Assembly: GCF_021151785.1 (NCBI RefSeq)
Contig: NZ_JAGKWP010000110.1
Coordinates: 1 to 7,452, forward strand
Source: Flavobacterium sp.
GTDB taxonomy: Bacteria > Bacteroidota > Bacteroidia > Flavobacteriales > Flavobacteriaceae
Direction of reading: 5' to 3'
Length of the DNA: 7,452 bases
Position numbers and translations under genes: made by a program. Below the pieces are notes generated by a model, which ran no database searches, was not told where the DNA came from, and saw nothing but the letters and a program-made list of their open reading frames with translations. Below, one piece after another: positions 1 to 6,775 of the stretch (positions are counted from its first letter, which is position 1; each line of letters begins with the position of its first letter).

Positions 1-38
1 ATATTATTATTCAGATAAATTTATTTGAATAATAATAT
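1..38 (-). terminator. AT-only palindrome after the operon's last gene, candidate terminator
   Basis: Bases 1-13 (ATATTATTATTCA) are the exact reverse complement of bases 26-38. The symmetry continues inward to the centre at 19/20 with a single mismatch (14/25), so the whole 38-base segment is a near-perfect palindrome. It begins eight bases after the TAA stop of the polymerase-like gene. The stem has only one G-C pair, and any downstream U-tract lies outside the window, so it does not match a classic GC-rich intrinsic terminator. Its position still makes 3'-end formation or bidirectional termination the likeliest role. The mismatch is G-U in a rightward transcript and C-A in a leftward one. 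Confidence 0.5.
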
Positions 39-46
39 TGCTGCTT

Positions 47-1354
47 TTACTGGATGTTTAACTTTTTTCTTTGAATAATCTTTTGGAGCACATTGAATCG
101 GTTATTATACCGGATAACGATAGTAAGAATGATTAATTGATATAAAAGAATTGAATAATTCACTTCACCCCAGATACCGAATTCTGTGAATGAATTAATT
201 AAAATAGGTATGAGCATAGTAAATATGAGTTCTTTTTGAACCTTATCTTCAACCTTAATAATTGCACGTATCATAAAGCTCATTTGTAATAACACGACCA
301 GAAATCCAATAAACCCTAAATTCATCAATACCTGTATGAACGTATTGTGTGTCATCGCAGCAGGGTAGGTGTGCGCTCCCTGGAAATACGTGGTATAATT
401 AATACGCATAAAGCCAAATCCAAGCAAGGGTTCATTTGGCAAACCTTCTGTCAGAAGGGCTTCCCAGAAAGGTAACCTGCCGGTCATTGATAATACTTCC
501 TCAGCTCCTGAAGTGCCGGATGTTTTAGCACCTTCTTTCAGGAAAATAACATTCACAACAATGGGCATGACTAGAATTCCTACAGCTACAACAGTAGCTT
601 TCAACGTATAACTTTTTGATATAATAACATAGTACATTGCCACGAGAAAGAAACCAATCATGGATGAGCGTGAACCTGTAATAAACAATGCATATAGTGC
701 AATCAAAATCATAATGACATTCCAGACCAGATTGGCTTTTTGTTTAAGCTCAGCAAAACAGCAAGCAATGGCAACGCCACACAACATTCCCAGCTCATTT
801 GGATTCATCATTTGACCACCTAAGCGGCTTACTTCGCCACCGTGCGTTTTGCGGATGAATATATCTGGAGCTACAATATTCCCGATTAAAAAGATACTCA
901 GGTTTAAGATAATTGCCGGAGCAATTATGGCACTAATGCGAATGTAATGCTGCGGATAATAGTGATTCAGCATCACAATAATATAAATGAAAAAAAAGGA
1001 GAATACTAGCATTTCAATATCACGGGTGATCTGTAGCGCAGAAACAGCAACGTCGGAAGTCCATACAAGAGAAAGTAATCCTAAGGATAGGTAAAGAGAA
1101 TAAAGTAATATAGCCAGAACGTGTTGATAGCGGAAAGAGGGTATAAATCCTTTCTTTATGAGTCTGAAAAATATGAATAGAATTAATGTGGTCATGGCCA
1201 AACCAATTCCTGTTTTTAAGACTTTGGCTATTGCTGCGCTATCACTGATTGTTGAAAATCCCACCAGGCGCAAAAATAGAATAGCCACCAGCCACGGAAA
1301 TATTTTCCTGGAGATATTTAATGTTTCTAATGTTGGTTGATTTTGCAGCCCCAT
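47..1354 (-). CDS. Wzy / O-antigen-ligase-type polymerase (Wzy_C family)
   Basis: This 435-residue polytopic membrane protein (about ten to twelve helices) resembles the O-antigen ligase/polymerase superfamily, which joins lipid-linked oligosaccharides in the periplasm. Supporting motifs are RLGGQMMNPNELG (177-189) before a helix, ITGSRSSMIGF (225-235, with the typical TGSR arginine R229), a large periplasmic loop (about 270-335) containing TGRLPFWEAL (291-300) and LLGFGF (310-315), and HNTFIQVLMNLGFIGFL (336-352), whose histidine-asparagine pair is characteristic of the family. In an operon with a flippase, co-polymerase and exporter, the polymerase role (Wzy) is more likely than ligase, but sequence alone does not separate the two. 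The gene starts eight bases after the Wzc-like stop, is the last of the operon, and is followed eight bases later by a long AT palindrome. Start M1 sits before a soluble leader of about 18 residues and fits the family. Confidence 0.9.
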   Translation of the reverse strand: MGLQNQPTLETLNISRKIFPWLVAILFLRLVGFSTISDSAAIAKVLKTGIGLAMTTLILFIFFRLIKKGFIPSFRYQHVLAILLYSLYLSLGLLSLVWTSDVAVSALQITRDIEMLVFSFFFIYIIVMLNHYYPQHYIRISAIIAPAIILNLSIFLIGNIVAPDIFIRKTHGGEVSRLGGQMMNPNELGMLCGVAIACCFAELKQKANLVWNVIMILIALYALFITGSRSSMIGFFLVAMYYVIISKSYTLKATVVAVGILVMPIVVNVIFLKEGAKTSGTSGAEEVLSMTGRLPFWEALLTEGLPNEPLLGFGFMRINYTTYFQGAHTYPAAMTHNTFIQVLMNLGFIGFLVVLLQMSFMIRAIIKVEDKVQKELIFTMLIPILINSFTEFGIWGEVNYSILLYQLIILTIVIRYNNRFNVLQKIIQRKKLNIQ

Positions 1355-1362
1355 AACAGGTG

Positions 1363-3663
1363 TTATTTTTTAATACGGGTAATTTTCCGGATAAATATCA
1401 GAACCTTTCGGGATGTGGTTTTTATCAATTTCCGGATTCCGTTATCCTTTTTCATTTTTGAAAATTCTTCAACATCATTCAGTATTAGCCGGATATTGTC
1501 AAGTTTGTATTCTTCTTTTAACAGATCCGGTTCTATCAATAGCTTGGTTTTAGTAAAATTAGCCCTGAAAAGGTATAACGTGATGTTGCTAATTTTCAAT
1601 AAAGGCAATGCATCCAGTGCAGTATCAAAAGATGTTGTATCCAGAATGATTATTTTAAATGTTTTCTGAAGCGCTTTTAATTTAGTTTCCAGTTCGGGTC
1701 TTGTAAAAATTGCTTCCGGAATAAATGCTGATTTCCCTTCGGGCATGATAAACAAGTCTGATTGTTGCTGATATATGCACTGGTTAAAATCAAGTTCTTC
1801 TGTAATATATTCAGAAAAACCTTTTTGGGCTATTAAATTATATTGCATTCCAATCGACGGATTTCGAAGATTGCTTCCAATCAGCAATACAGGAATTTTC
1901 ATGTCAGCAAATGCATGAGCAAGGCCTTCGGCAATATATGTTTTACCTTCTTTATCTATGCTTGACGTTACTGTAATAATCTGATCGTTTGGGTCTGAAA
2001 TAATAAGCCTGGTGGCCAATGCATAAAAATCAGACTTTGAAAAATATTTTTTATTTTCATGCCGAATGTCTGCAATAACCGGGCATGTAGAATTTTTTTC
2101 CAATTCATCTTTATATTTTACTCTTGAACTTATCGCTTCATAAATGTAAATGATCGCCAAACTGATAAGTAATCCCAGAAATCCGAATATAATTAACGTG
2201 AATGTTTTTTTCGGAGATACAGGTTTGGAGGGAATTGTTGCACGCTGAATGATTCTGTGAAAAGAAAAAGTTGCGCCCTGGGCAATGCTGGCTTCGGTAT
2301 TTTTTTCTGTTAAGAAATTAAAGATTTCCTGGTTTAATTTAAAATTACGTTCGAGGATAACAAGTTGCTTTTCCTTGGTAGGTACAGTTTCAAATGGAAT
2401 TTCAGCGAGGCGGATATCTTCCTGTATTTTGTCACGCTGAATCCGCATGCCGTTTTTGGCGTTCTGTATATTCTTTTTAATATAAGAGGTTACATCATCA
2501 ATATTGCTGTTGATGATTTTTATCTTTTCATTGTCTGGTGTGTACTTAAGCAGCAATTCTCTACGCTCCGCCTGCAGGTCTTTCAGACGTTTCATCAATT
2601 CTGTATAAAGGAGTCCGCCGTAGCCTTCATAATTGGCGGCTTTTGACAAGAAATCTTCGTTCCCCTGATTGACGTAGAAATCTATGGTGTCTAATGTTGC
2701 CAGGTTCATCTCTACATTTGTCAATTGTATTTTTAATTGAGCTATTTTTTTCAAATCTGTTTCAACCTCAAGCTTTGTATTGGTAATGTCATTTTTTAAA
2801 CGATAATTTTCTAATTCATTTTCTGAATCAACTAATTTTTTTCCAATGTCAATTAATTGCTGATCTATGAAATCAACCGTTTTTTTTGCTGCACCTGTTT
2901 TAATGCGTATTCCTTCATCGATATATGTTTGCATTAATGTATTGGCAAGCAACATTGCTTTTTCCGGAACCGGATGTCTGCAGATAATCCGTATCACGGG
3001 AATATCTTTGTCGAGTTCATTAACATCAACATTTTTGCTTAATGCCTCCATTTGTTGTTCGATGGAGCTAATAGTAAAATAATATTTGTCTGTAATCAGA
3101 ATGCCGGGTTTATTTTTTAATACTTCGGAATTTAATTTTACGAACAGGTCTATTCCTTTTAATTTTACAGGTGTATTGAAAGATTCGGTAGAGTGAAAGG
3201 GTTTTTCATTAAATGTGTAATCCAGAGTAAATTTTGTTGTGTCAATGATATTTACATGAAAGTTTACGCCATAATAAGCCTCATCACTTATATCGTATTT
3301 AATTGTGAAAGGACTGTCGTAAAATAATTCGGATGTTCTTATTTTTCCTTCTCTGAAGTATGATACATCAAAAGGTATAGTAGCAAGTGCAGCACGAAGC
3401 ATTTCCGGAGATTTAACAACCTCTACTTCGGCCATTATTTTGCTGGGATTATTAAATACATCAAAAGTTTTAAAAAGATTTGTATTAGAGATATCTATAT
3501 TGGGGTCTTCCAGTTTGATTCTGCCGGTACATTCGTACATGGGGGTACTGTAGCGGACAATTCTGCTCGCGATAAAAATCATAACAGCCATTAGGCCTAT
3601 AATAAAAGGTAGGCCTTTAAATGCGGGCTGAAAAATCCGGATGATTTGTTGAAGGTTATTCAT
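1363..3663 (-). CDS. Wzc-like polysaccharide co-polymerase with degenerate BY-kinase domain
   Basis: This 766-residue protein has the full PCP-2a architecture: Wzz-type N-terminus with TM1 (about 17-36), a large periplasmic region with coiled-coil helices (about 262-325 and 355-425), the G-rich GNVR region (about 427-485, LERNFKLNQEIFNFLTEKN then ATIPSKPVSPKK), TM2 (about 487-508), and a cytoplasmic CpsD/BY-kinase-like ATPase domain (about 522-735). It should control chain length and couple synthesis to the Wza-like channel. The nucleotide site is abnormal. Walker A reads TSSIDKEGKT (566-575) with lysine in place of the usual first glycine of GEGK. Walker A' reads LLIGSNLRNP (593-602), where the two expected aspartates are G596 and N598. 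Walker B keeps IIILDTT with D675. No tyrosine cluster follows; the tail is basic and isoleucine-rich. ATP may still bind through K574-T575, but tyrosine kinase activity looks doubtful. It begins seven bases after the glycosyltransferase. Confidence 0.95.
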   Translation of the reverse strand: MNNLQQIIRIFQPAFKGLPFIIGLMAVMIFIASRIVRYSTPMYECTGRIKLEDPNIDISNTNLFKTFDVFNNPSKIMAEVEVVKSPEMLRAALATIPFDVSYFREGKIRTSELFYDSPFTIKYDISDEAYYGVNFHVNIIDTTKFTLDYTFNEKPFHSTESFNTPVKLKGIDLFVKLNSEVLKNKPGILITDKYYFTISSIEQQMEALSKNVDVNELDKDIPVIRIICRHPVPEKAMLLANTLMQTYIDEGIRIKTGAAKKTVDFIDQQLIDIGKKLVDSENELENYRLKNDITNTKLEVETDLKKIAQLKIQLTNVEMNLATLDTIDFYVNQGNEDFLSKAANYEGYGGLLYTELMKRLKDLQAERRELLLKYTPDNEKIKIINSNIDDVTSYIKKNIQNAKNGMRIQRDKIQEDIRLAEIPFETVPTKEKQLVILERNFKLNQEIFNFLTEKNTEASIAQGATFSFHRIIQRATIPSKPVSPKKTFTLIIFGFLGLLISLAIIYIYEAISSRVKYKDELEKNSTCPVIADIRHENKKYFSKSDFYALATRLIISDPNDQIITVTSSIDKEGKTYIAEGLAHAFADMKIPVLLIGSNLRNPSIGMQYNLIAQKGFSEYITEELDFNQCIYQQQSDLFIMPEGKSAFIPEAIFTRPELETKLKALQKTFKIIILDTTSFDTALDALPLLKISNITLYLFRANFTKTKLLIEPDLLKEEYKLDNIRLILNDVEEFSKMKKDNGIRKLIKTTSRKVLIFIRKITRIKK

Positions 3664-3670
3664 ATAAAAA

Positions 3671-4783
3671 TTATTCTTTATAAATACTAATCAGATCCCG
3701 GGCAATGTTGTTCCAGTTAAAATGCTGTTTAATCATTTCAACTGCATTGGCGCCAATCTGTTCAATTTTGTTCTGGTATTTCCATGTTTCTATTTGGAAC
3801 ATGGATTGTGAAATTTCATCCGGTGTATTATCTTTTAAAAAGATACCTGCATTATTATCTTGAATATATTCACCCATATTTGTAAATGCGCTTACCACAC
3901 ATGGAATGCCATTGGCAGCAGCTTCTAAGACTGCAGTAGGTAAACCTTCATTGCGTGATGGGTGATAAAATGCATCCATAGCTGCAATTTCATTGAATTT
4001 GTCTTCTCCATAGCGTGTTCCGAGAAAAAATACAGAATCAATTAAGTTATTTTTTTTGATATATGCCTGCATTTCGTTCATATATTCTCCATTTCCTATT
4101 AGCCGAAGTTCACCGGTACCTTTTTTATCTTTATATTTTTTAAACCCTGCTAATAAAAGATCGAGGCCTTTTTGGTCACGGGTAAGCCTGCCGCAATATC
4201 CAAAAACGGGTACGCTTGCTTGTCGTCGAATCTTTGCAGACGGGATATCTTCCATGCGCTGACCATTGGGAATTAATATTTTTTTTGATAGTGCATGTAC
4301 CTTGTCGATATCATTTTTTTCTCCCGCCCCGAGACAATGAACGGCTTTACAAGTTGAAAGAATATTTTTTTCAAAAAAATTAAAATAGATGCTTTTAAGC
4401 AGTCCGTTTTTTCTTAACGCATTAGCTGCATAATTTCCGTGTGGAGTCAGAATAAAATCCAGCCCATATTTATTCAGGAGTTTAGTAAAGTGATAAAATT
4501 CTGGAATGAAGCCTCCGTGGATGTGAAATACAGTATCTTTCGTACATTCGCTGATTGCTTTTTTTATTGATGCATCAATGACAAGTTTATTTTTTTTAGA
4601 TTGAAATAAGTTTAAATCGTATACTCGAGCCGTAGTTTGTTCTTGCGGGGCAGGAGTGATCCCCCAAACACTTACACGATACCCCAACGATGTTTGTTCT
4701 TTGGCGAGGTTGTCAACAACTTTATTGACTCCATTCATTCTATCCGGATTCGCTTTACCTAGTACTAAGTGAATGATGTGCAT
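3671..4783 (-). CDS. GT4-type glycosyltransferase (GT-B fold, retaining)
   Basis: This 370-residue protein has the two-domain layout of family 4 glycosyltransferases, which transfer a sugar from a nucleotide donor to a lipid-linked acceptor at the cytoplasmic membrane. The N-terminal acceptor domain starts MHIIHLVLGKANPDRMNGVNK, with a loop where other members have a glycine-rich GG motif, and contains HIHGG (87-91) and TPHGNY (113-118). The C-terminal donor domain has IPNG (171-174), the FGYCGRLTRDQKGLDLLL strand-loop (194-211), RLIGNG (227-232), and the signature EX7E motif, E279 and E287 in NEGLPTAVLEAAANG. Donor and linkage are not predictable from sequence. M1 is preferred over M16 because the first beta strand would be lost, which accepts a 29-base overlap with the flippase gene. 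It is the only glycosyltransferase here. Three A8 runs lie in its coding strand (4050-4057, 4279-4286, 4590-4597), each at a lysine pair. Its stop is seven bases before the Wzc-like gene. Confidence 0.94.
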   Translation of the reverse strand: MHIIHLVLGKANPDRMNGVNKVVDNLAKEQTSLGYRVSVWGITPAPQEQTTARVYDLNLFQSKKNKLVIDASIKKAISECTKDTVFHIHGGFIPEFYHFTKLLNKYGLDFILTPHGNYAANALRKNGLLKSIYFNFFEKNILSTCKAVHCLGAGEKNDIDKVHALSKKILIPNGQRMEDIPSAKIRRQASVPVFGYCGRLTRDQKGLDLLLAGFKKYKDKKGTGELRLIGNGEYMNEMQAYIKKNNLIDSVFFLGTRYGEDKFNEIAAMDAFYHPSRNEGLPTAVLEAAANGIPCVVSAFTNMGEYIQDNNAGIFLKDNTPDEISQSMFQIETWKYQNKIEQIGANAVEMIKQHFNWNNIARDLISIYKE

Positions 4784-6020
4784 AGCAGTAATTTTTTAAT
4801 GAATAGATATACCAAAATTGAGTGAGTAGCTGGCTGATAATAATACCTGAAAGCACTCCATAAATTCCATAATGTGTTATAAGAACATTTGCGGATATAA
4901 AACTGAATACAGAACTGATTATATAACCAATTAATATATGATGGTTTTGTTCGATTGTCCGGATTGCAAATCTCAGAGGTATAGATATAAAAACAAGTAT
5001 ATAGAATAGCGCGTAGATCTGAACAGTACCGGAATATTCAATAAAAGCCCTTCCATACAGCACCGCTATAATCTTTGAAGAAGATAACGCGATGGATATG
5101 CATAAGATACTTGTTATGAGTAAGCCTTTGATGGTAACAGATTTTAAATATTTGATTAAGGCTGCAGCCCCTAGATTGTGAAATATTTTTGAAGCGGAAA
5201 CCGGGATATAGGATTCCATGGCGATGAATAAAATATTCAATACGCCGACAATATTTTGAGCAATACGGATTATACCGATTTCGGCCGTACCTAATAAAAC
5301 ACCTGCGGCAACTATAAAATAATTCCCGGAGAATAATTGTATGACAGATGTAAGGATCAGCCATTTTCCTTGCATCCAGTGATTGCTGATTGTAAAATTG
5401 AATAAGTGCAGATTTATTTGTATGCCTGATATTAAATAACCTGTAATTGCTGTTGTAATAAAGCTGATAGTAATAATTGAAAATATGTTTCTGACTGTAG
5501 AGGCGTAGCCGGAAAATAATAATCCAAGAAGCAAAGCTGTGCATAATACATCCAGCAAAAAAGTTATTTGTGGTTTGCCGGTTAGAATGAATTTTTTTCT
5601 GAAGAAGTCCTGCATTGTAAATGCGAAAACAGCTGCAGGTATTATGAATAGTAAACCTTCAAGGCGCGGAGTTTGAATGAATAATATGTCTATATATAGC
5701 ATGAGCATTACAAACACAGAGCTCATGATACTGAATAATAACTGCAAAGAAAATAATGATTGGATATATTGATCCCTGTTTTCTTCAATGGATTTGTAGG
5801 CATATATGCTTGTCATAGGATTAAAAATGAATGATTGCTGCAAACCTGAAATAAACAGCACCAGCATCCAGCAAAGAACAAAGAAACCATAAATTTCAAG
5901 TCCCAATATCCTGGCGTACATAAATGAAGTGATAAAATTACCTCCGCTTACAATAGTCTGATCCAGCAAGGTAAATCCTTTGTTTTGATGTTTCTGCAAT
6001 AACTCTGTATATTTTTTCAT
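4755..6020 (-). CDS. Wzx-like polysaccharide flippase (MOP superfamily)
   Basis: This 421-residue, strongly hydrophobic protein has about twelve predicted membrane helices (roughly residues 20-38, 42-62, 88-112, 121-138, 151-171, 178-200, 219-240, 246-268, 300-322, 330-350, 362-382 and 385-407). The N-terminal pattern, with D20, the SGGNF segment (25-29) and ARILGLEIYGFF (36-47), is typical of the MOP-superfamily polysaccharide transporters that move undecaprenyl-linked repeat units from the cytoplasmic to the periplasmic face. Length and helix count fit the family. The assignment rests on topology, that N-terminal pattern and operon context, since Wzx proteins diverge strongly in sequence. 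Its last nine codons overlap the start of the glycosyltransferase gene by 29 bases, which suggests translational coupling. The substrate cannot be read from sequence. A non-polysaccharide MOP exporter is the alternative but is unlikely in this setting. Confidence 0.88.
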   Translation of the reverse strand: MKKYTELLQKHQNKGFTLLDQTIVSGGNFITSFMYARILGLEIYGFFVLCWMLVLFISGLQQSFIFNPMTSIYAYKSIEENRDQYIQSLFSLQLLFSIMSSVFVMLMLYIDILFIQTPRLEGLLFIIPAAVFAFTMQDFFRKKFILTGKPQITFLLDVLCTALLLGLLFSGYASTVRNIFSIITISFITTAITGYLISGIQINLHLFNFTISNHWMQGKWLILTSVIQLFSGNYFIVAAGVLLGTAEIGIIRIAQNIVGVLNILFIAMESYIPVSASKIFHNLGAAALIKYLKSVTIKGLLITSILCISIALSSSKIIAVLYGRAFIEYSGTVQIYALFYILVFISIPLRFAIRTIEQNHHILIGYIISSVFSFISANVLITHYGIYGVLSGIIISQLLTQFWYIYSLKNYCYAHHSLSTR

Positions 6021-6031
6021 CTCTGTGTACG

Positions 6032-6772
6032 CTATTGAAAGAATTTGATTAGAACCAGTGTTGCGGTAAGCGTTGACGAAACTGCAATTAATACAGGAGC
6101 TTTTTTATCTACCATTTTACTCTTTCGGGTAGGAACATATATAACATCACCTGCTTCAAGTACTAAGTTTTTTTGTTTATAATCGTCCATGCATGTCAGG
6201 TCGAGTGTAAATTGTTTTGTATCGGAACCGCTTCCGCGAATTACCTGGATATGTTTTTTGTCAGCATAAAAATCAAGTCCACCAGCTAATCCCAACATTT
6301 CAACAACTGTGTTGTAATCCTTATCTATGGTGTATTTACCTGCTTTAAATACCTCTCCCAGAACTGTAACTTCCATGTTGATTACTTTTACTACTACTAC
6401 CGGGTCAACAATATATTTTGCGTATAGTGTCCTTAAAGAATCTCCGGCAGCCCGGGGTGTTAACCCACCAAGCACAACCGTCCCGATTTGAGGCAGTGTT
6501 ACTTCGCCCAGTTGGTTGATCATGATCCATTTTCCGTACACTTCGTTGGAGTTATATACACCGAATAGAGAACCAACACTAAGGTCATCATGGCTCCATA
6601 TACTGATTGTAATCTTATCATCAGGTTTAAGTATATGTTCTGGAATACCAGGAGGAATAGAGTCACATGCAGAATAGTTATGTTTACTATTCTGAAATAA
6701 GTTTTGCGTAGTACAGGCGTTTAATAGCAGCGCGGCTGTAAGTACAAACAAATAATTGCAAAGGCGTTTCAT
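6032..6772 (-). CDS. Wza-like polysaccharide export lipoprotein (Poly_export + SLBB)
   Basis: This 246-residue protein belongs to the outer-membrane polysaccharide exporter (Wza/BexD) family, which forms the exit channel for capsule or exopolysaccharide. A lipoprotein signal peptide is clear: basic MKR, hydrophobic core, then lipobox L17-N18-A19-C20, giving lipidated C20. The Poly_export domain begins at ILKPDDKITISIW (47-59) and runs to about residue 132 through the typical INQLGEVTLPQIG stretch (85-97). One SLBB domain follows (about 134-180, VLGEVFKAGKY then LGLAGGL). LEAGDVIYVP (205-214) is the usual family ending. The C-terminus (about 226-245) is a hydrophobic helix preceded by KK. At 246 residues it is much shorter than E. 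coli Wza (about 379) and has one SLBB rather than two, as is common in Bacteroidota. The TAG stop lies 11 bases before the flippase start. Its tail resembles that of the upstream response regulator. Confidence 0.95.
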   Translation of the reverse strand: MKRLCNYLFVLTAALLLNACTTQNLFQNSKHNYSACDSIPPGIPEHILKPDDKITISIWSHDDLSVGSLFGVYNSNEVYGKWIMINQLGEVTLPQIGTVVLGGLTPRAAGDSLRTLYAKYIVDPVVVVKVINMEVTVLGEVFKAGKYTIDKDYNTVVEMLGLAGGLDFYADKKHIQVIRGSGSDTKQFTLDLTCMDDYKQKNLVLEAGDVIYVPTRKSKMVDKKAPVLIAVSSTLTATLVLIKFFQ

Positions 6773-6775
6773 CGT

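Noticed and set aside
1158..1669. Two plus-strand open frames (1158-1340 and 1337-1669) opposite the polymerase-like and Wzc-like genes
   Set aside because: They are antisense to well-supported coding sequence, and their products show no domain or signal features of their own.
2365..3082. Plus-strand open frames (2365-2646 and 2867-3082) opposite the Wzc-like gene
   Set aside because: These are antisense shadows of the periplasmic region, where the minus-strand frame has clear GNVR and coiled-coil character.
4056..4262. Plus-strand 68-codon open frame opposite the glycosyltransferase
   Set aside because: It is antisense to the donor-binding domain containing EX7E and GRL motifs, with no independent support.
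4364..4380. Perfect palindrome ATTTTTTTCAAAAAAAT inside the glycosyltransferase gene
   Set aside because: It simply encodes the FFEKN codons of the protein in an AT-rich genome; a T-run followed by an A-run gives symmetry without implying a site.
5038..5544. A 168-codon minus-strand open frame inside the flippase gene
   Set aside because: It lies wholly within the flippase gene in another frame. Its product is a low-complexity mix rich in Y, H, R and I with no recognisable motif, as expected from the shadow of an AT-rich membrane-protein gene.
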